Source of the DNA: Monomorium pharaonis
Lineage: Eukaryota; Arthropoda; Insecta; Hymenoptera; Formicidae
Assembly: GCF_013373865.1 (NCBI RefSeq)
Contig: NC_050467.1
Location: 3,906,001-3,970,000, forward strand
Length of the DNA: 64,000 nucleotides
Reading direction: 5' to 3'
Shown here piece after piece: positions 1 through 12,838 of this stretch. A program made the translations under genes and the position numbers. The stretch's first letter is position 1. The number at the start of each line of letters is the position of its first letter. The notes beneath the pieces were generated by a model. It was not told where the DNA came from. It did no database searches and saw only the letters and a list, made by a program, of their open reading frames with translations.

Positions 1-3000
1 ATTTCGCCGACGTCGAAATTGTCCCGAGCTGTCTTTCGGAAAGTGTCATTAAGCGAACATCTTTCCCCTTTCACGTATTTCCCGCTTGGACGTCGCGCCT
101 CTTGAGTCTAATTCCGATCCCCGTTAGGCCAAACGATTTTTTAATACATGTTGTGACTACATAAATAGATATTCATAAAATATGCAAAAACAACTCATTT
201 CTTATACTTTGGAAATTGGTGTTAAACGTCTTGATGTTTGCTAGTTGTGAATCGTATTAATGTTTCGTTTAGTAGAGAAACGTATACTCCTATACGTCCC
301 GTCCAATTTTGTGACCCGAACGCCTGTCGCGTTATCGCAAAGCGAGTTGATAGTCCGAACGAAGTCACGGACGCTCTCGCGATTTCGCTTAACACCTATC
401 ACCGGTGTATCCGAGACGAGCGGTTTTCCGCTCTGAAATTAGCATAGTGCTGGCGATAATGAATTCGTGATACATAATTTTCACAAACGCGCGCTGCAAC
501 GTCGCATGAACGCACCGGTTATCATTTTTATGCTGAACACCCATATGTACTTGGGAATCCGATTAGTTCTCTTATAATAAACACACATATCGCGCTGTTT
601 AATGAACACTGACAACTCCGATAAATCGCGGTAATGACTTTCATAAGCTAGTAGAATACTTGGTTACCGCTATAAAATTACCGGAAATGCTTTCCTAATG
701 TAATAAAGAAAAAAGATAACTTTTTATTATTAATTGAAAAAGCTACAATATTTGTATAAGTTCTATTATATAACTTTTTATGATTCTTGCGATACAATTC
801 GATTGTACTTTATTGACTCAATCATAAATATATTTCATCTGTCTATTTTTCATTTAAAATTTGATTTTTAAAAACTCTAAAAATTCACGAACATATCTTC
901 AAGTTATTAGAACAAATATCTGTACAAGTTGTGAAAAAAATTAAAGGTTACACCGTTTAATTATCCTTGAAATTTCGAGAAAACTTTCATACTTCGGAAT
1001 CGGTCGGACGCGGAATGATATTAGACCTTAAGGCATAATAAACATTTGCAGGAAAAAAAAATGATACTCGAAAAGATACGATCACGCGATGTCTGTCTCT
1101 CATTATTCTACATGACCATCCGATATCAAACGTTTCTCACCGCTTTTCGTCGGCTGATGCAACACCGCGCGCAAAGATGTCCATAATAAAACGCGGGGAG
1201 GGCGCCTTCCTTTCGTCACCAACTTACGATCGGACCGCGTGGTGGTATTAATACCGTTTACACGAACGGTTGAGTCATGCCCCCATCGTTGCAGATAAGC
1301 CACTTTCTAAATGCATTGGTGCCGAGACCATAAATAGCCCACAATGACTCTATCCGCTATGCAATGGGAACGTACCGGCTCTGTACGCAGACCCGACTCC
1401 GACGATTTTTTGTCTCATCGTCCCGATAGACCCCGCTCGAGACACACCTGGCCGCTTATGGCGTTTTACACACGCGCGCATATCTATTTCAACGACGCGA
1501 CGTTAAGTGCTCGTTAACCGGCCAACGTCGTCGTTCAGAGAACGCTCATCACGCGGACTCCAAAGTCCTCGAGTCGTAGGCTTGTTTACATCGCGCACTA
1601 TTTTTAACGCACTATTTTTGCGACGATTTGAGAAATCGGTCGGTGCCGAGGCGAGATAAATACGCGAGATTGAGGGAGCGTTTCATTAATCGATAATATC
1701 ATTTATTCGCCGCTAACACAGGTTGCGACACGGTGTGTACAACTTCGATATACTTGGCCGACCTTATATTTTATCATCAACAAAGTTGCGCTTTGTAAAC
1801 AGGTTTCGAGATTAATGAGACGATTAACGAGCGACGCAAAATGTTCTCAAGATAGTAATTATCGTTAGATGTGTTTTCGATGATACATCAGGCGCGCATG
1901 GCGAAGCAGGATTTCAAAACGACTTCTCGTGTTTAGACCGGGGGCAGCGCGCGATGTAAAAAAAAACCAAAAAAAAAATCACATTAATAACGACAGGACG
2001 CGCGGAACGGTCGCTCGTCGGCCCGGTAATTTATTAGCGTATCGTTTCGAGAATGGATTTTTGAAAAATCACGCCCGCCTTTGACTCCGCGGATTATAAA
2101 TAGCTGTTAGCGTGCGCGTTATAATTCGCAGTTTATTTAAATATACGCAGCCTCCGAGCTGCAAACTAGTTGTGCCATTAATCTGAGCGCAGGTACGTTA
2201 AATAGAACAGCGGCGAGAGAAAGAGAAAGAGAGAGAGATATAACTTTCCGCTAATCGACGCCGATAAATAACTCCATGCGCCTTTACGGGGTATGTAACG
2301 AACGCGCCGACGGCGATGCACCGCCATAATTTCGGCGGAGTTTCACATTTCCCGTCAGCCACGCGAAATTTTCAGGTCGGGGATCGCGCACGAGCCACGT
2401 TAAGGCAAGTCGACGTCCTGCGATTTGCCCGGGATTTGCGAGCGGGGGTCAAGAGAAACGCTCTCTATCCCACATCGTTTGTCGTTCGTGCGCGAAACAC
2501 GTGCATCTATACGCGCAGGCACGCGCGATTTTTGCCCCGATCGACGCAAATTACGAAATTACGTATATCACGTAGCGGTGAGAGATATGGCGAGAGATCG
2601 CGCGAGCGACGATACTTTATCGAGAGGTAGACAGATAGACAGATAGATAGAGAGGGAGATACCTCATCGAGGGAATGTGTGTCCATCGTTACGTGTCCAT
2701 CCCGAGTCTTGCATTTTCCGCGTGGTGCAACGGCGGGCGACTACGAGAGGGTCCCCGTGTACTACGTATGCGCGCGGAGCCTACTGTAATTGCGGTATTT
2801 GTGTACTGTAATTTCGTCATGGCGCACTGTGTAATTCACCTCGTAAATTACGGTACGCCTGAAATCTGAATTATCGTTTTTTTCTTTTTCGCTTCATCAC
2901 TTCTTCCCCCTCCCCTTTCTCCGTCTCGAAAATATTCACTTCTCACGCACGCGGCACGCCGATTATCGACCGGTTATCGATTTCTTCGAGCAATTTCCGC

Positions 3001-3120
3001 TTTGTTATCTCGCTCGCCTCGACTGTGATTAATAACCGACAGCATATTTAACCGCATCTTTTAGATATTCGCCTCTGAGAAAATTATCTCCTCTCTTAGT
3101 AGATATAATTAGTTCGATAT
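1..3120. other. Non-coding stretch, no gene recognised
   Basis: No frame here is long or protein-like. Positions about 660-1000 are AT-rich. Short GA runs lie at about 2218-2240 and a degenerate GATA/GACA tetranucleotide run at about 2627-2656. CpG is frequent between 1100 and 2800. I see no RNA gene or transposon end. Confidence 0.6.
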
Positions 3121-6100
3121 TACGTTTGTTTGCATAACACGAAATACCGTAATTTTCTGTTTGGCGCGAGAATACCGCCGTCGACGGAGCGGGCGTGTAA
3201 GTCGTCCCTCCGACACCGATCGACGCCGACGAGCGAATGGTACTCAAAAAACGATCGCGTACACGTACTCTGTGCGTCGTGTGCGTGGACGTATATCGAG
3301 GTGCGGCGTGAGTCACTCATTCATGTCTGGGCGAGAGAGTTGGTAGCGGCGGCGGCGGCGGGCGTCACACGATTACGTAAGATAATGCGTGTACCGTACG
3401 AGAGGGAGCCGGTGGGGAGGGATAGCAGCAACGAACGGAGAAAAAGAGAGCGAGAGACTCACGCTCTGGGAATGCAGGCCTTAAACAACCGACAATAAGC
3501 CGCGAACGCGGGAATTCGCGGCCGCGTTTTAGAATTCGACCCTCGGCGACGGAGGAAGTGCCGAGTTAAAGAAACGGTAGCCGCCGCCGAGTGCCTCTAT
3601 TCGTCTCCCATTGAAGTACCGCCGCGGTATCTTCCCCCCTATTAAACATCACAAGAAGCGCGTAATTGTCCGTATCGTTCGTTTCATGGAGCGAAACTTT
3701 GTACAAAGCTATCTCTTATCCTACGGTCATATTTCAGGGATGCTCTAATTCAACAACCCTATTCTTTCGGAACGTTAGCTCGACGTTTAACACTTGAAGC
3801 ACGCCTTTTGAAGGGCATTCTGTGTCCTGCGACATTTCTTTTCTTTGAAATATCTCGTCGGTTATAATCGTTTGTAACATTTGTGTACAGTTTTTTTTTT
3901 TTTCTTTAGGAACAACTTAATTATTTTTGTACTTGTACCCTGATAGCAAAATGTTTTGCATTTGTGACTATGATCGCATAGTAAAATGATTATAGTTAAG
4001 AATTTTATTTTTATAGAAATTACCAGAATGTTAGCAATAATAACCATATGCTACATTTTGCAATTATATTAGTAAATTATTCTAGTCGCAAATATCACAT
4101 ATTTTTCTATCAGCGTAAAAGTAATGAAAATTAATGAACCGATGGTGTGGACTCTGAAAAACAAGGTGTGCGTTAATTAATCGTCGAGACGTTTAGTACT
4201 AAAATGTCAAACATTTCGAAACCAGACGACTTTAAGTGAATAAGTCTCTGCGAAAAGAAGAAAAAAAAACGGAAAACAAATGCGCTCATTACTAAACACT
4301 TGCGCGTGGGAGAAATATACGTGGAACGTAGGTAAAAATAATATTAAATGTCGACTATGTCTGAACCCATTCAAGTAATACGCGTACGGCTGTCACACGT
4401 GTATTACAAAGTACTGATATAATTACTTATGTAATGTCTCAAATTCTTAAGGTGACATGCCACGCAAATGTTATGCACGCTTCGCTGCGGATAAAAACTT
4501 TTTCGAGTCATTAATTAATGACTTGTGCACATGTATACATGTATGTTACAAAAAAAAAAGGAAAAATCACGCGGCAAAAGAGCTATCTGGCACACGTAGC
4601 GTAATCATGTTACACAACAGTCCTACTGTGGTCGTGCATTAATCAAGAAAATAGTTAAATACTTGTAATCTCGTCAGGGACGAGACAGCCGCTTAAAATA
4701 TGGCTTCGGCAAAAAGCGAGTTTCAAGTTTGCAACTCTAACTCCTGAGACCGTCGCGTTATGCAGTTCTCATCTTCGGTGCAGTTGAGCAACCGCTAAGT
4801 TCGCCTTGGATTGCATCAAGGGGTCGACCGCCGCTGCCGCCACCAGCCACAAATTAATGCACTTTTAATGAAACGATTGCGTGCCCGACGTCTTACGCGT
4901 TATTTTTAGATAGCGCCGGTACCAGAATAAATCTCACATACTCTACGGGGCAAATTAAGAGCAATTAAAGCGACTCGCAGCCGGCACGACTCGATCCGTT
5001 CACGTCTTTGTCCTACGCCAGTTCCTGCCTCATTTTCGCGGCGAATAAAACAAGACGCTCTCGAGAGCTCGTGCTCTCTCCCGCGGCAATTCCTTACGTA
5101 ATAAACGCGGGAACGCGTGCACGAGGTCAAAAGCATCGTTGTGGCGTTGCATAGAAAGAGCGTGAGTCACGTAACATCTGAAAACTTGTAAACAGATCTT
5201 CGTGAAATCGCCACGATTTCTTTTTAATCCGGAAATCAAGAGATTTCGTTGACGCCAAGATTTCGTATTTGTGTGTCTCTTCGACCTCTCCTTAAACTCA
5301 ACACGTCGCGCATCAAAAAATACTTCGATGTAAGTATTGTTAATTCACGCAAGGTAGTCAACATCGATTCAAGATTTAACAGAGCTCTTGAAAAAAAAAA
5401 TAATAATAAATACGATACGTTCCAATAGCATTACGTGCGCTAAAATAAGGAGTAAACAAATATCTTGTCTCGTTGGTTTATCGTCTATCCGTGCGCGAAA
5501 TTTCATTGTCTTTGCGGTAATAACGGGGAAAAAAGCTTCGGGTTATCCGCGTTACGAGGGGTAATATGAAAAATCGGCCGCGCCGACCCCTCACGCCGCC
5601 GCGGCGGGTACGGGAAACCGTACATGTCGCCGGATCCTAAGGGGGTTGGCAGAACGCCTTCGTGAGAGAGGCCTAAACCTCTCCGTGGCATGTGAGGGGC
5701 AGAGAGTAGAAAATGACGAGTCATTCGATTTTACGGCTTTACGGATAACGCGTCTGCTGGTTACGACTCGGAACGAAATATCACGAGAAGAAGGGGTTTT
5801 TTTCCCCCCTGACATTACGTCTTCCTCGCGACTCGATATCTCGATTTTCTTCCTCACTTTGTATGCGCATAGCCGTGCATACACTAGATGCCATAAAGGT
5901 AAGCATGTTGATGGATGCGCTTTACGATACGCTGTCCCTTGTCGTGTAATTCTATTAAATATTTTACATTTTCGTCGGGATACCAGACAAAATCGTTCTA
6001 CCGGACATTTGTCCTCACTATGCATTATTATATAGAAAAGTTTATAAATTTATAATAAACTTTAGAAATAGCGCTTGCAAAATAATTGATTTTACGATTA

Positions 6101-6220
6101 AATTTCACACACACCTAAAAATATGTATGCCAATAATAATCTGTAATAATAAAAAAAATATTTACTTCACAGATAATTAGATTAGATAATTATTTATTTT
6201 GTAATAAAAAAAATTAGATC
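3121..6220. other. Non-coding stretch, no gene recognised
   Basis: CpG-rich around 3150-3600 and 4850-5900, AT-rich around 3850-4400 and 6030-6210. Overlapping frames of 120-145 codons on both strands near 5.6-6.0 kb open with TTG or lie antisense to each other and have no recognisable domain. A T-tract sits at about 3890-3905. Confidence 0.55.
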
Positions 6221-8160
6221 GTGCCGTGATTGCCTTCGTGGAGTATCTCGTCCGGTCGTAACTTCAATTTGAATGCACCTCTTACCGTGATGAGAATGCA
6301 AGTTTTCCGGTCGCCGAGTAGCAGCGCGAACGATCGTGCGCAAGTCCTTCATTTTCCGAACCTATGCGCACATACGCGAGCGCGTATCTCTTTGTGCTTT
6401 TGTGCTTCCGTTATAGGTGAGAATTTCACGGCAGAGAAAGCAGAACGAGCCGAGGCACAAGGCGAGGTAAGTGGGTGGGCAAGGCTCTCGCGCGTAGGCC
6501 GTAAGGCGTGAGGAAAGTTGTTTCCTTACGTCGCGGCGTTTGTCTCGCCATCGCGCGGAAACTTGGACTTCATAGCTAAGCGATGAATTGACTTCGAGAC
6601 TCGCTCGCGCGCGAGTAGACATCGTTGTCGTCGTCGCGATAAACGTCACTCCTGTTAGCGAGCTCTTTACCGCTCCCGCACTGTTACACACCCACGACCC
6701 CGTCGTCTGCGAGTCCGCGTGTGGAAAATTCTTCATTTCCCAACACGCTCGCTCGAGAGACTCTCTTTCCCCTCGCAGACAATACCCACTCTCTCTCTCT
6801 CGCGGCATTTCTCTTCTCTTATTTTAGCGCGCGTGCAATAAATTTTCTTTTTATCCTTCCTGTCATACATGCACATCCCGTCGTAACGCATTCAAGTTTA
6901 CTTAGCCGCAATTGTTCCTATCCTAATTACGATACGTATATTTCTTATTATCGATATCTCCCTTGCTTTCTATTTTCTCTCTCTCTTTCTCTTTCTCTTC
7001 CCCCTCTCAACTCTATTTCTTTCCGCAATGAATGTCCTCCTACGTCGGCGTCGGCGTCGTTCCTCAAGGCCGCGCGATTTATCTCCCGCCCCTGCGGCGG
7101 CGGCGGCGGCGATCCCCGCGAAATCTCTCGTACTGGATCGGAAATGCGAAAAAGTGCGCGCGCGCCGCGCTCTCGGTACAAATAAGGCAGCGGCACATGC
7201 ATACCTACATACGGACGGCGGCTCCCCCACATATCTCGTGCACACACCGCGCGCGGCGTGTACACGAAACTATACAACACCAACGGCGACTTCCTCTCAC
7301 GGATCCGCGGATCCATGAATGGTCCGTGGGCTATCAATGGGCCGCACGCTGCCTACCCACACGCACTCGACGGGGCCCTCTTTCCCTCCCCTCTCCCTCC
7401 TCCTCCTCCCTCTCCCGCGTGCAATGCTCGCGCTCTCACGCGATCGCTCGCGCGCGGCTTATACGACGTGCCGCGCGCGACGACCAAGGTGACGCGACGC
7501 GTATATGCACAGAATTACGGCGGGACCACACATCTCTCTCTCTCTCTTTTTTTTTCCCTAGCTTCCTCTGCCTCTTTTCTCTCTCACGGGCGAGCGATTC
7601 GAGCCGGGGAAGGAGAGAAGATCGCACGGCGGGTTACGACCTCGTCGCTGCGCGACCGTGCGTGCGTGCGTGCGTTATTACACACGGCTCCCGAAGGGAG
7701 AGAGCCGGTCGCCCTGGGAAAGACTTTCTCGGGGACGTGCGAAAATCGCCTAGATCACGCTCCCGAATGCGAAATAAAACTCGCCCGTGCGATCGCGTAT
7801 ACTTCTCGTATCGCATTGATCGTCGGTTGCACGTTTAATATGCATTATTCCGGCGCCCGATTCTTCTTCATTCTCCCGCCGCCCCCCCCCCCGTCTCGTC
7901 CCCGTACTCCTCTAGATAATTGTACGCGATATTTGATTTTCGATATCATCGCCGGGCCGTATTTACATTAATGTTGCCGTATCTCCGTGGCGCTTATCAC
8001 AATCTCTTAATTAGAGATGCGAGCTGCGTCGTACGCTACGTGACGCCGCTGTTCTTCGATATGTTATTATTTATAAAAAGTAACTGTGCCGTAGAGGTAC
8101 AACTGCGTTCACCGAGCTGCGCATTAATTGGGGCTTTGTAAATTTCACACGAGGTTTTCC
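6221..8160. other. CpG-dense low-complexity block
   Basis: Very CpG-rich sequence with pyrimidine tracts at about 6976-7015 and 7380-7420, a CT run at about 7531-7548, GGC triplets near 7092-7110, a CGTG tetranucleotide run at about 7657-7674 and a C-tract at 7882-7892. Stop codons are scarce, so frames of up to 268 codons stay open on both strands. Their translations are Arg/Ser/Pro/Ala-rich and follow the simple repeats, so I treat them as compositional. A CpG-island-like promoter region is possible, but I see no clear core promoter. Confidence 0.5.
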
Positions 8161-8391
8161 ACGATCTCGAGTAAGAATGCTTGGAAGAAGCAGACACATC
8201 GGATGATTCTCAAAGGAGGATATTAAGTTTGTTTTTCAGCTAGTAATGAAGAAGTTCCGTATAATTATATATCATATTAAAGAGCTAAGTCGATCGTTTA
8301 TCTTGGAGAAACATTGTGTTTAAATAATGCTTTCCTTATTGCTTAATTCAAGATGTCTGAATTCAAAACTTTTTTGAAGCACTTAAACGTT
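8161..8391. other. AT-leaning spacer
   Basis: Nothing recognised apart from general AT-richness leading into the foldback-like fragment at 8392. Confidence 0.5.
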
Positions 8392-8430
8392 TACCTAAAT
8401 ACAAGTCTGAAAATAATTTTGACTATTGTC
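8392..8430. mobile_element. Fragment of dispersed foldback family (arm only)
   Basis: Positions 8399-8422 closely match the arm core seen at 9609-9631 and in the elements at 31.4 and 45.3 kb: a variant of GATACAGRTCTGAAARTAATTTT. I find no matching inverted arm nearby, so this would be a solo arm or a decayed copy. The identification is my alignment by eye. Confidence 0.35.
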
Positions 8431-9598
8431 AATACTTTTATTTTTTAAATGTTAAATAATTAAGATAAGATTGCAGAGCGTAAGACAGACATAACTTGCT
8501 TGCTATATAAAATATATTCTTAGTAAGCAAGGATATAAATATAATATATTAGTTTTAATTTGACGCTGATATTTGATACTATTGTTTTTTCTCGGTTTTC
8601 TGGCGCGTGTAACGTAAACTATATGGAATATTGGAACGCAGCTGGTTCCAAGTCGGTAAGCATTATTGTCCCCGTGCGTACATCCCGGAACTTGTCCACG
8701 CGTTAGCCGAAAACCAGCCAAAACTCAATATCCTTCCTTCTCGTGAGATACTTTCGCGGGGAGCGTTTCTCGCGCAGGCGGGAGATTAAAACACCCCGCG
8801 CAGTTTATACCGCAGCGAATACAAGCGCGTGTACGGCATATTCGAGAGAAGTGGCTACTCCCGAGGGAATTTATGGTTTCGACGTTTCTCACAGCGGCCA
8901 CCGCGAACCCGACTCTAACTCTCACACCTGCACGCCTCTCGTCCCTCTTTCCACTCTTCTTCTCGCGTTCCCCGCGGTACCCGCCAGCACACACCGGCGG
9001 TCAAATCGCACGAAAGGAGTAAACGAGAGCCATAAATAAAGTCGGCGGTATTGTCCGCGCGCGCGGCGCCCGTCCAATACGATTTTCAAGCGAAATAACC
9101 ACCGCCGCCGCCGGCCATTGACGTCGTCGACGTACGTACGATGGAAATTCACTCCGCGTATCCACGGACTCCTTAAATATTGATGTCGACTCGCGCGACG
9201 GCCTCGATTATCGCGCAGCTCGGCCCGAGTCAGTTTCGTATGTATACGCATAACGTCGCGAACGCGCACGATGTCTGGGCGGCGATATAATTTAACGATA
9301 CAACGGGCGCGTTCAACGGCCCAGCAATGGAAATTGCGCGTTAACATCTTAGGCGGAATAGTAAAGCGGCGTATCGCCCCGCGGCGGAATCAATCTGGCT
9401 TATTCAAATGGCGAGTAATTTATGCTTATGCAAATGGGTCGTCGCGAAGTATTGACGTTCGGAGTGGGACCTTAGACCTCCTCGAAATACATGAATGAAA
9501 GTCGTACGATTCCACAATTAATATTCCACTATAATACACTCGTCCGGGAATTCCAATTATTCCCTCGCGCGGATGGAAATTTTGCTGAAATTTCCAAC
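8431..9598. other. Non-coding stretch with possible homeodomain/POU sites
   Basis: CpG-rich from about 8750 to 9350. Around 9410-9440 there is a TAAT-containing run followed by an octamer-like ATGCAAAT at 9428-9435, of the kind bound by POU-domain factors. No gene recognised. Confidence 0.4.
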
Positions 9599-9672
9599 AA
9601 TTTAGCCGGATACAGATCTGAAAGTAATTTTCTCTACAAAATCATTTTCAGACCTGTATCGAGCTGAAATTC
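9599..9672. mobile_element. Foldback element, compact copy with two adjacent arms
   Basis: Arms 9609-9631 and 9638-9660 are inverted repeats matching at 20 of 23 positions, separated by 6 bases. Outside them AATTTAGC (9599-9606) is mirrored by GAGCTGAAATT (9661-9671), so the symmetry extends about 35 bp per side with small indels. The same arm occurs at about 8.4, 31.4 and 45.3 kb, which supports a dispersed non-autonomous family. No clear target-site duplication was found. Confidence 0.5.
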
Positions 9673-9958
9673 CTCAACACTTCAACAAAAACCATTCCTT
9701 CCGTTCCTCCTCGCAGTAGCAAATAACGTTACGTATATCGAATTTGAACCGAGTCGCGTATCTGCGACAACATACGTTGAATGCATTGTATCTTTTAATG
9801 ACGTCAATAATATAATATTCTTACGGACAGCTCGAGCTATATGTTAAATAGAGCTTGATATATCCGCGCTCGGTCATTCGGTGACACTCGGTGTGTCATT
9901 TGTTGCCGCATTAGCGCACTTTCCATCTTGGCGAACTCGTAACGCGTTGTTCGCCGAA

Positions 9959-9993
9959 GGAAGAAGTCGCGCGGCACCTTCGCGACTTCTTCC
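9959..9993. repeat. Perfect 13-bp inverted repeat (strong hairpin)
   Basis: GGAAGAAGTCGCG at 9959-9971 is exactly reverse-complemented at 9981-9993 with a 9-base loop. Under uniform base composition a perfect 13-bp arm with a short loop is unexpected in 64 kb (rough expectation about 0.01). Partial further pairing of flanking GTTG and CAAC is possible across an asymmetric bulge. Function unknown. Confidence 0.75.
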
Positions 9994-10141
9994 GCAACAC
10001 GCTTTTATGGGAACCCCGCGGCATGCGTGCATCGCTTGTCATTCCATGGGAATGACGTGACATGATAAATGGCACCGTCGTCGATGCCCTGCGACGCTCA
10101 CGCGCATCCTGGCTCCACGACGTTGGCGGAGAGAGGAAGAG

Positions 10142-10146
<5 letters not shown>

Positions 10147-10177
<31 letters not shown>
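10147..10177 (+). repeat. (AG)n microsatellite
   Basis: About 15 uninterrupted AG units. Confidence 0.95.
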
Positions 10178-10179
<2 letters not shown>

Positions 10180-11925
10180 GTCTAGGCGCCGCTCCTAGGT
10201 AATCTTCGGCAAGACCCCAAGTCTTTTTATAGCGCGATGCGGTATTCGTGAGGATCAAAGCCCGCCACGAGACGCCACGAGGAGGTCCCCTGGAAATACT
10301 TTATATGGTCGGATGTGCCGTGCCACGTAAGATAGCGCGGAGGTTCTCAATCGTGGGCGCCGCGCGCTCGCCACGAACGAATACGTTACCGTTACGGTAT
10401 TATGATCAAACTGCATCCTACGAAAGTACACGTGCTGCCGTAGACTATAAATAACGGGGAAACGACTTTCGGATTACGTTTACCAGCGCGGCGACACATA
10501 AATCGAAACCGATTAATCTAGAATTATATTGTAATAAAAAAATTGGTGTCAAACTTTCATAAAAAGACTCTCGACACCCCTTTTCCCCCATATTCGGTCT
10601 TGAGAACTGCAAAACGTAGCTATGTGGAATATCACGCTTCGGTATCTGATTTCTATTAATAAAATTCAACAAGATCGTTCTAATGGACCCCAAGAATGTC
10701 GTCGTAAGCGCGTTCACACGGTTCCGCGCGTCAAAATCTCGGACGGGCTGCGACTACGAAGATTTATCACCGGATAAGAAACGTCAAAAACGCGGAAAGG
10801 AGCGAAAGGAAGGTGAAAAAAAAAAAAGAAACCCGTGCGGGAGGAAGGGAAAAAGGAAGGAGAAAAAAAAAGGAAGAACACCGCGCGGAGGCGCGCGGGG
10901 CGGAGGACGCGCGACAGCTGCGCGTCGTCGAAGGCAGCAGGGGCGTTGATCCTTAATCCAGGTTGAGTGTGTATTCGAAGATTTCGTCGCGGGATCCTAC
11001 GCAAACACCCGGGGTCTCGCTCGCCGACGTGCGATCCTACGCCGCGGGGGGAGAAAGGTGGGCCAGGCCAACGCTGCCGGATGATAAACTGTCGCGTTGA
11101 GTCGCCGGGGGCGAGCGGGGGCGGACGGGGGCTGCTGCTGCCATTATTGTCGCGAATGCCGCTCGGCTGCGACGTCGACGTCGCCGCTGGTAGGCCGGAG
11201 GCTTTCCTCCTCCTGGGGACGCTTCCGCCTGCCTCTGCTGCAACTTGGCGCAAGGATGACGAGGATACGCTTTGCGACGCGCGTAAACGCGACAAGAGGC
11301 GCGGCGCTGCAGATGAAAAAGCTCGAACGCGAAAATAAGAAGAGCGGAAATCGCATAGCTTTTGATTGAGTGGAGAACTCTCGGGACTTGAGAAATCATC
11401 TCGCGTTTCTGGCGCCCGACGTATCCGAAACTCGGCCGTGTGTCTCCTCTCTTCCTCGGTCGCGGTAAAGCAATTGAGGAAGGCTCTAATGATGCGCGAG
11501 GACCTCGATTCTTTCCCCCTTCTGACTCGGCCAATTTCTTCGCGCGGGAACGTGAAAAGCAGATCGGCCACGATCGGCTGCAACTGCTGGCGCCAAGTAT
11601 GGCATCCGTGATGTATACGCGTGGAATATCTAAAACCATCGCTTTGCTGGGCAAGTTTAAGTAAACAAAGCAATGAGAAGCAACGACTACTTACTGTTTG
11701 TCTACTTGGCTTGCGCATATAAAGTGATGATTTAGATAGGCTACGTGTAGACTACGTCGTTGCCGTACACGTAGACGTCCGCCAGTAGACGCGAAGTTAC
11801 CGTGGCAATTTGTATTCATTCATCGGAAGGGGCTTCAACTGCGTCGTCGGTTTTGCGGACGTCGATCGGGCGCGCGCGATGGCGCGTTCACCGCGACGCG
11901 GACGGAGGGGAGATGGGGGGAAACG
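10178..11925. other. CpG-rich and purine-rich stretch, no gene accepted
   Basis: Holds a purine-rich tract at about 10797-10880 with several A-runs, then a GC-rich block to about 11650. A 334-codon ATG-initiated frame on the minus strand (10714-11718) is the longest in the window. Its C-terminal part is Phe/Ser/Pro sequence read off the A-runs, and two or three other frames are open across it. No domain is visible, so I do not call it a gene. Confidence 0.45.
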
Positions 11926-11957
11926 CGTATCGTATCGTATCGTATCGTATCGTATCG
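11926..11957 (+). repeat. (CGTAT)6 pentanucleotide tandem repeat
   Basis: Six exact CGTAT units at 11926-11955 followed by CG. Confidence 0.95.
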
Positions 11958-12773
11958 CCGATACGCAAATTGCATCGAGCGGAACTGGCGCGCATTAAAA
12001 CGTGGGAGTATCCGGACCCCAGAATTTTCCATCGGTTTTCCTACAGAAAAAAAAAAAGTCGCGGCCACCGGCCCCATTCCCGCCACCGCCACCGCCGACA
12101 CTCATTGCCGGCGGGAGACGCGGGAGACGCGCAGAAAGAGAGAAACAGATCGTCGCGACAATACCACCGGAAATTGACGTTTCCATTGCATAATGGCGGA
12201 CTTCCGCTTCCCCGCTAGGAATGACTCCGTCCGGCTTGTCACTTTTGTAATGGCCTTTAAAAACCTGAATGGCGAGCTCTGGTCTGCACGTTGTACGAGT
12301 TAGGTGGAGCCACACACTCACCGTCGGTCGCACCCATTCGAGCGTGTACGTCTGAGAGAAAGAGTTAAAGAGAGACGGAGGAACATCAGAGGGCAAGGAG
12401 GAGGAGGAGGAGGAGGAGAAGGAGGATGAGAAGCTCGCGGTAATGGGATCGATCGATCCCGGCGGCAGGAAGAAGATTTCGGTCGCGTCTCCGCCAAGTC
12501 GGAGATTCGACGCGTTTTATTTCCGCGCGATTATGTCATTGTCCATTAATGTCATCCGCCGTGCTATAATGAGACTTTCGAAAAGTAATATTCCATTTAT
12601 TGGAAATTTCGCTTCCTTTTACATTTTTAATTTTCCTTTCGGAAAGAAGAAAAAAGATCATTGATCATCGGTTAGAGCACAGATACGTCATACGAAAACA
12701 GCTACAGGTAATAAAATAATTTTCAAAAATATTGTATCAACTTGTACATATACACGAAAAGAACAGTCTCGCT
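11958..12773. other. Non-coding stretch with GGA repeat
   Basis: GGA triplet repeats run from about 12397 to 12426. Composition shifts from CpG-rich to AT-rich after about 12540. No gene recognised. Confidence 0.5.
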
Positions 12774-12838
12774 ACCTAAAAATCTAAAAATTAATGGAGA
12801 TCTAAAAACAATTTTATTAGTCAATCAAAATAATTATG
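12774..12838. mobile_element. Decayed copy of dispersed foldback family
   Basis: Repeated ATCTAAAAAT-type blocks followed by an AATTTTATT..GTCAATCAAAATAATTATG-type segment parallel the element at 45245-45367 and part of the one at 31388-31528. The match was judged by eye, and both edges are uncertain. Confidence 0.3.

Noticed and set aside
4100..4270. Apparent similarity to 21870-22000 (shared AAAAGTAATGAAAA and GAAAAACAA words)
   Set aside because: Order and spacing agree only loosely, and AT-rich words recur by chance.
7032..7971. Overlapping frames of 237 and 268 codons
   Set aside because: They lie in CpG-dense, CT- and GGC-repeat sequence with few stops. The translations are Arg/Ser/Pro/Ala low complexity.
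10714..11718. 334-codon minus-strand frame with ATG, longest in the window
   Set aside because: The C-terminal part is Phe/Ser/Pro sequence from A-runs, several other frames are open across the same DNA, and no domain is visible. A GTAAGT just after its first codons (about 11693) leaves open only a tiny first exon.
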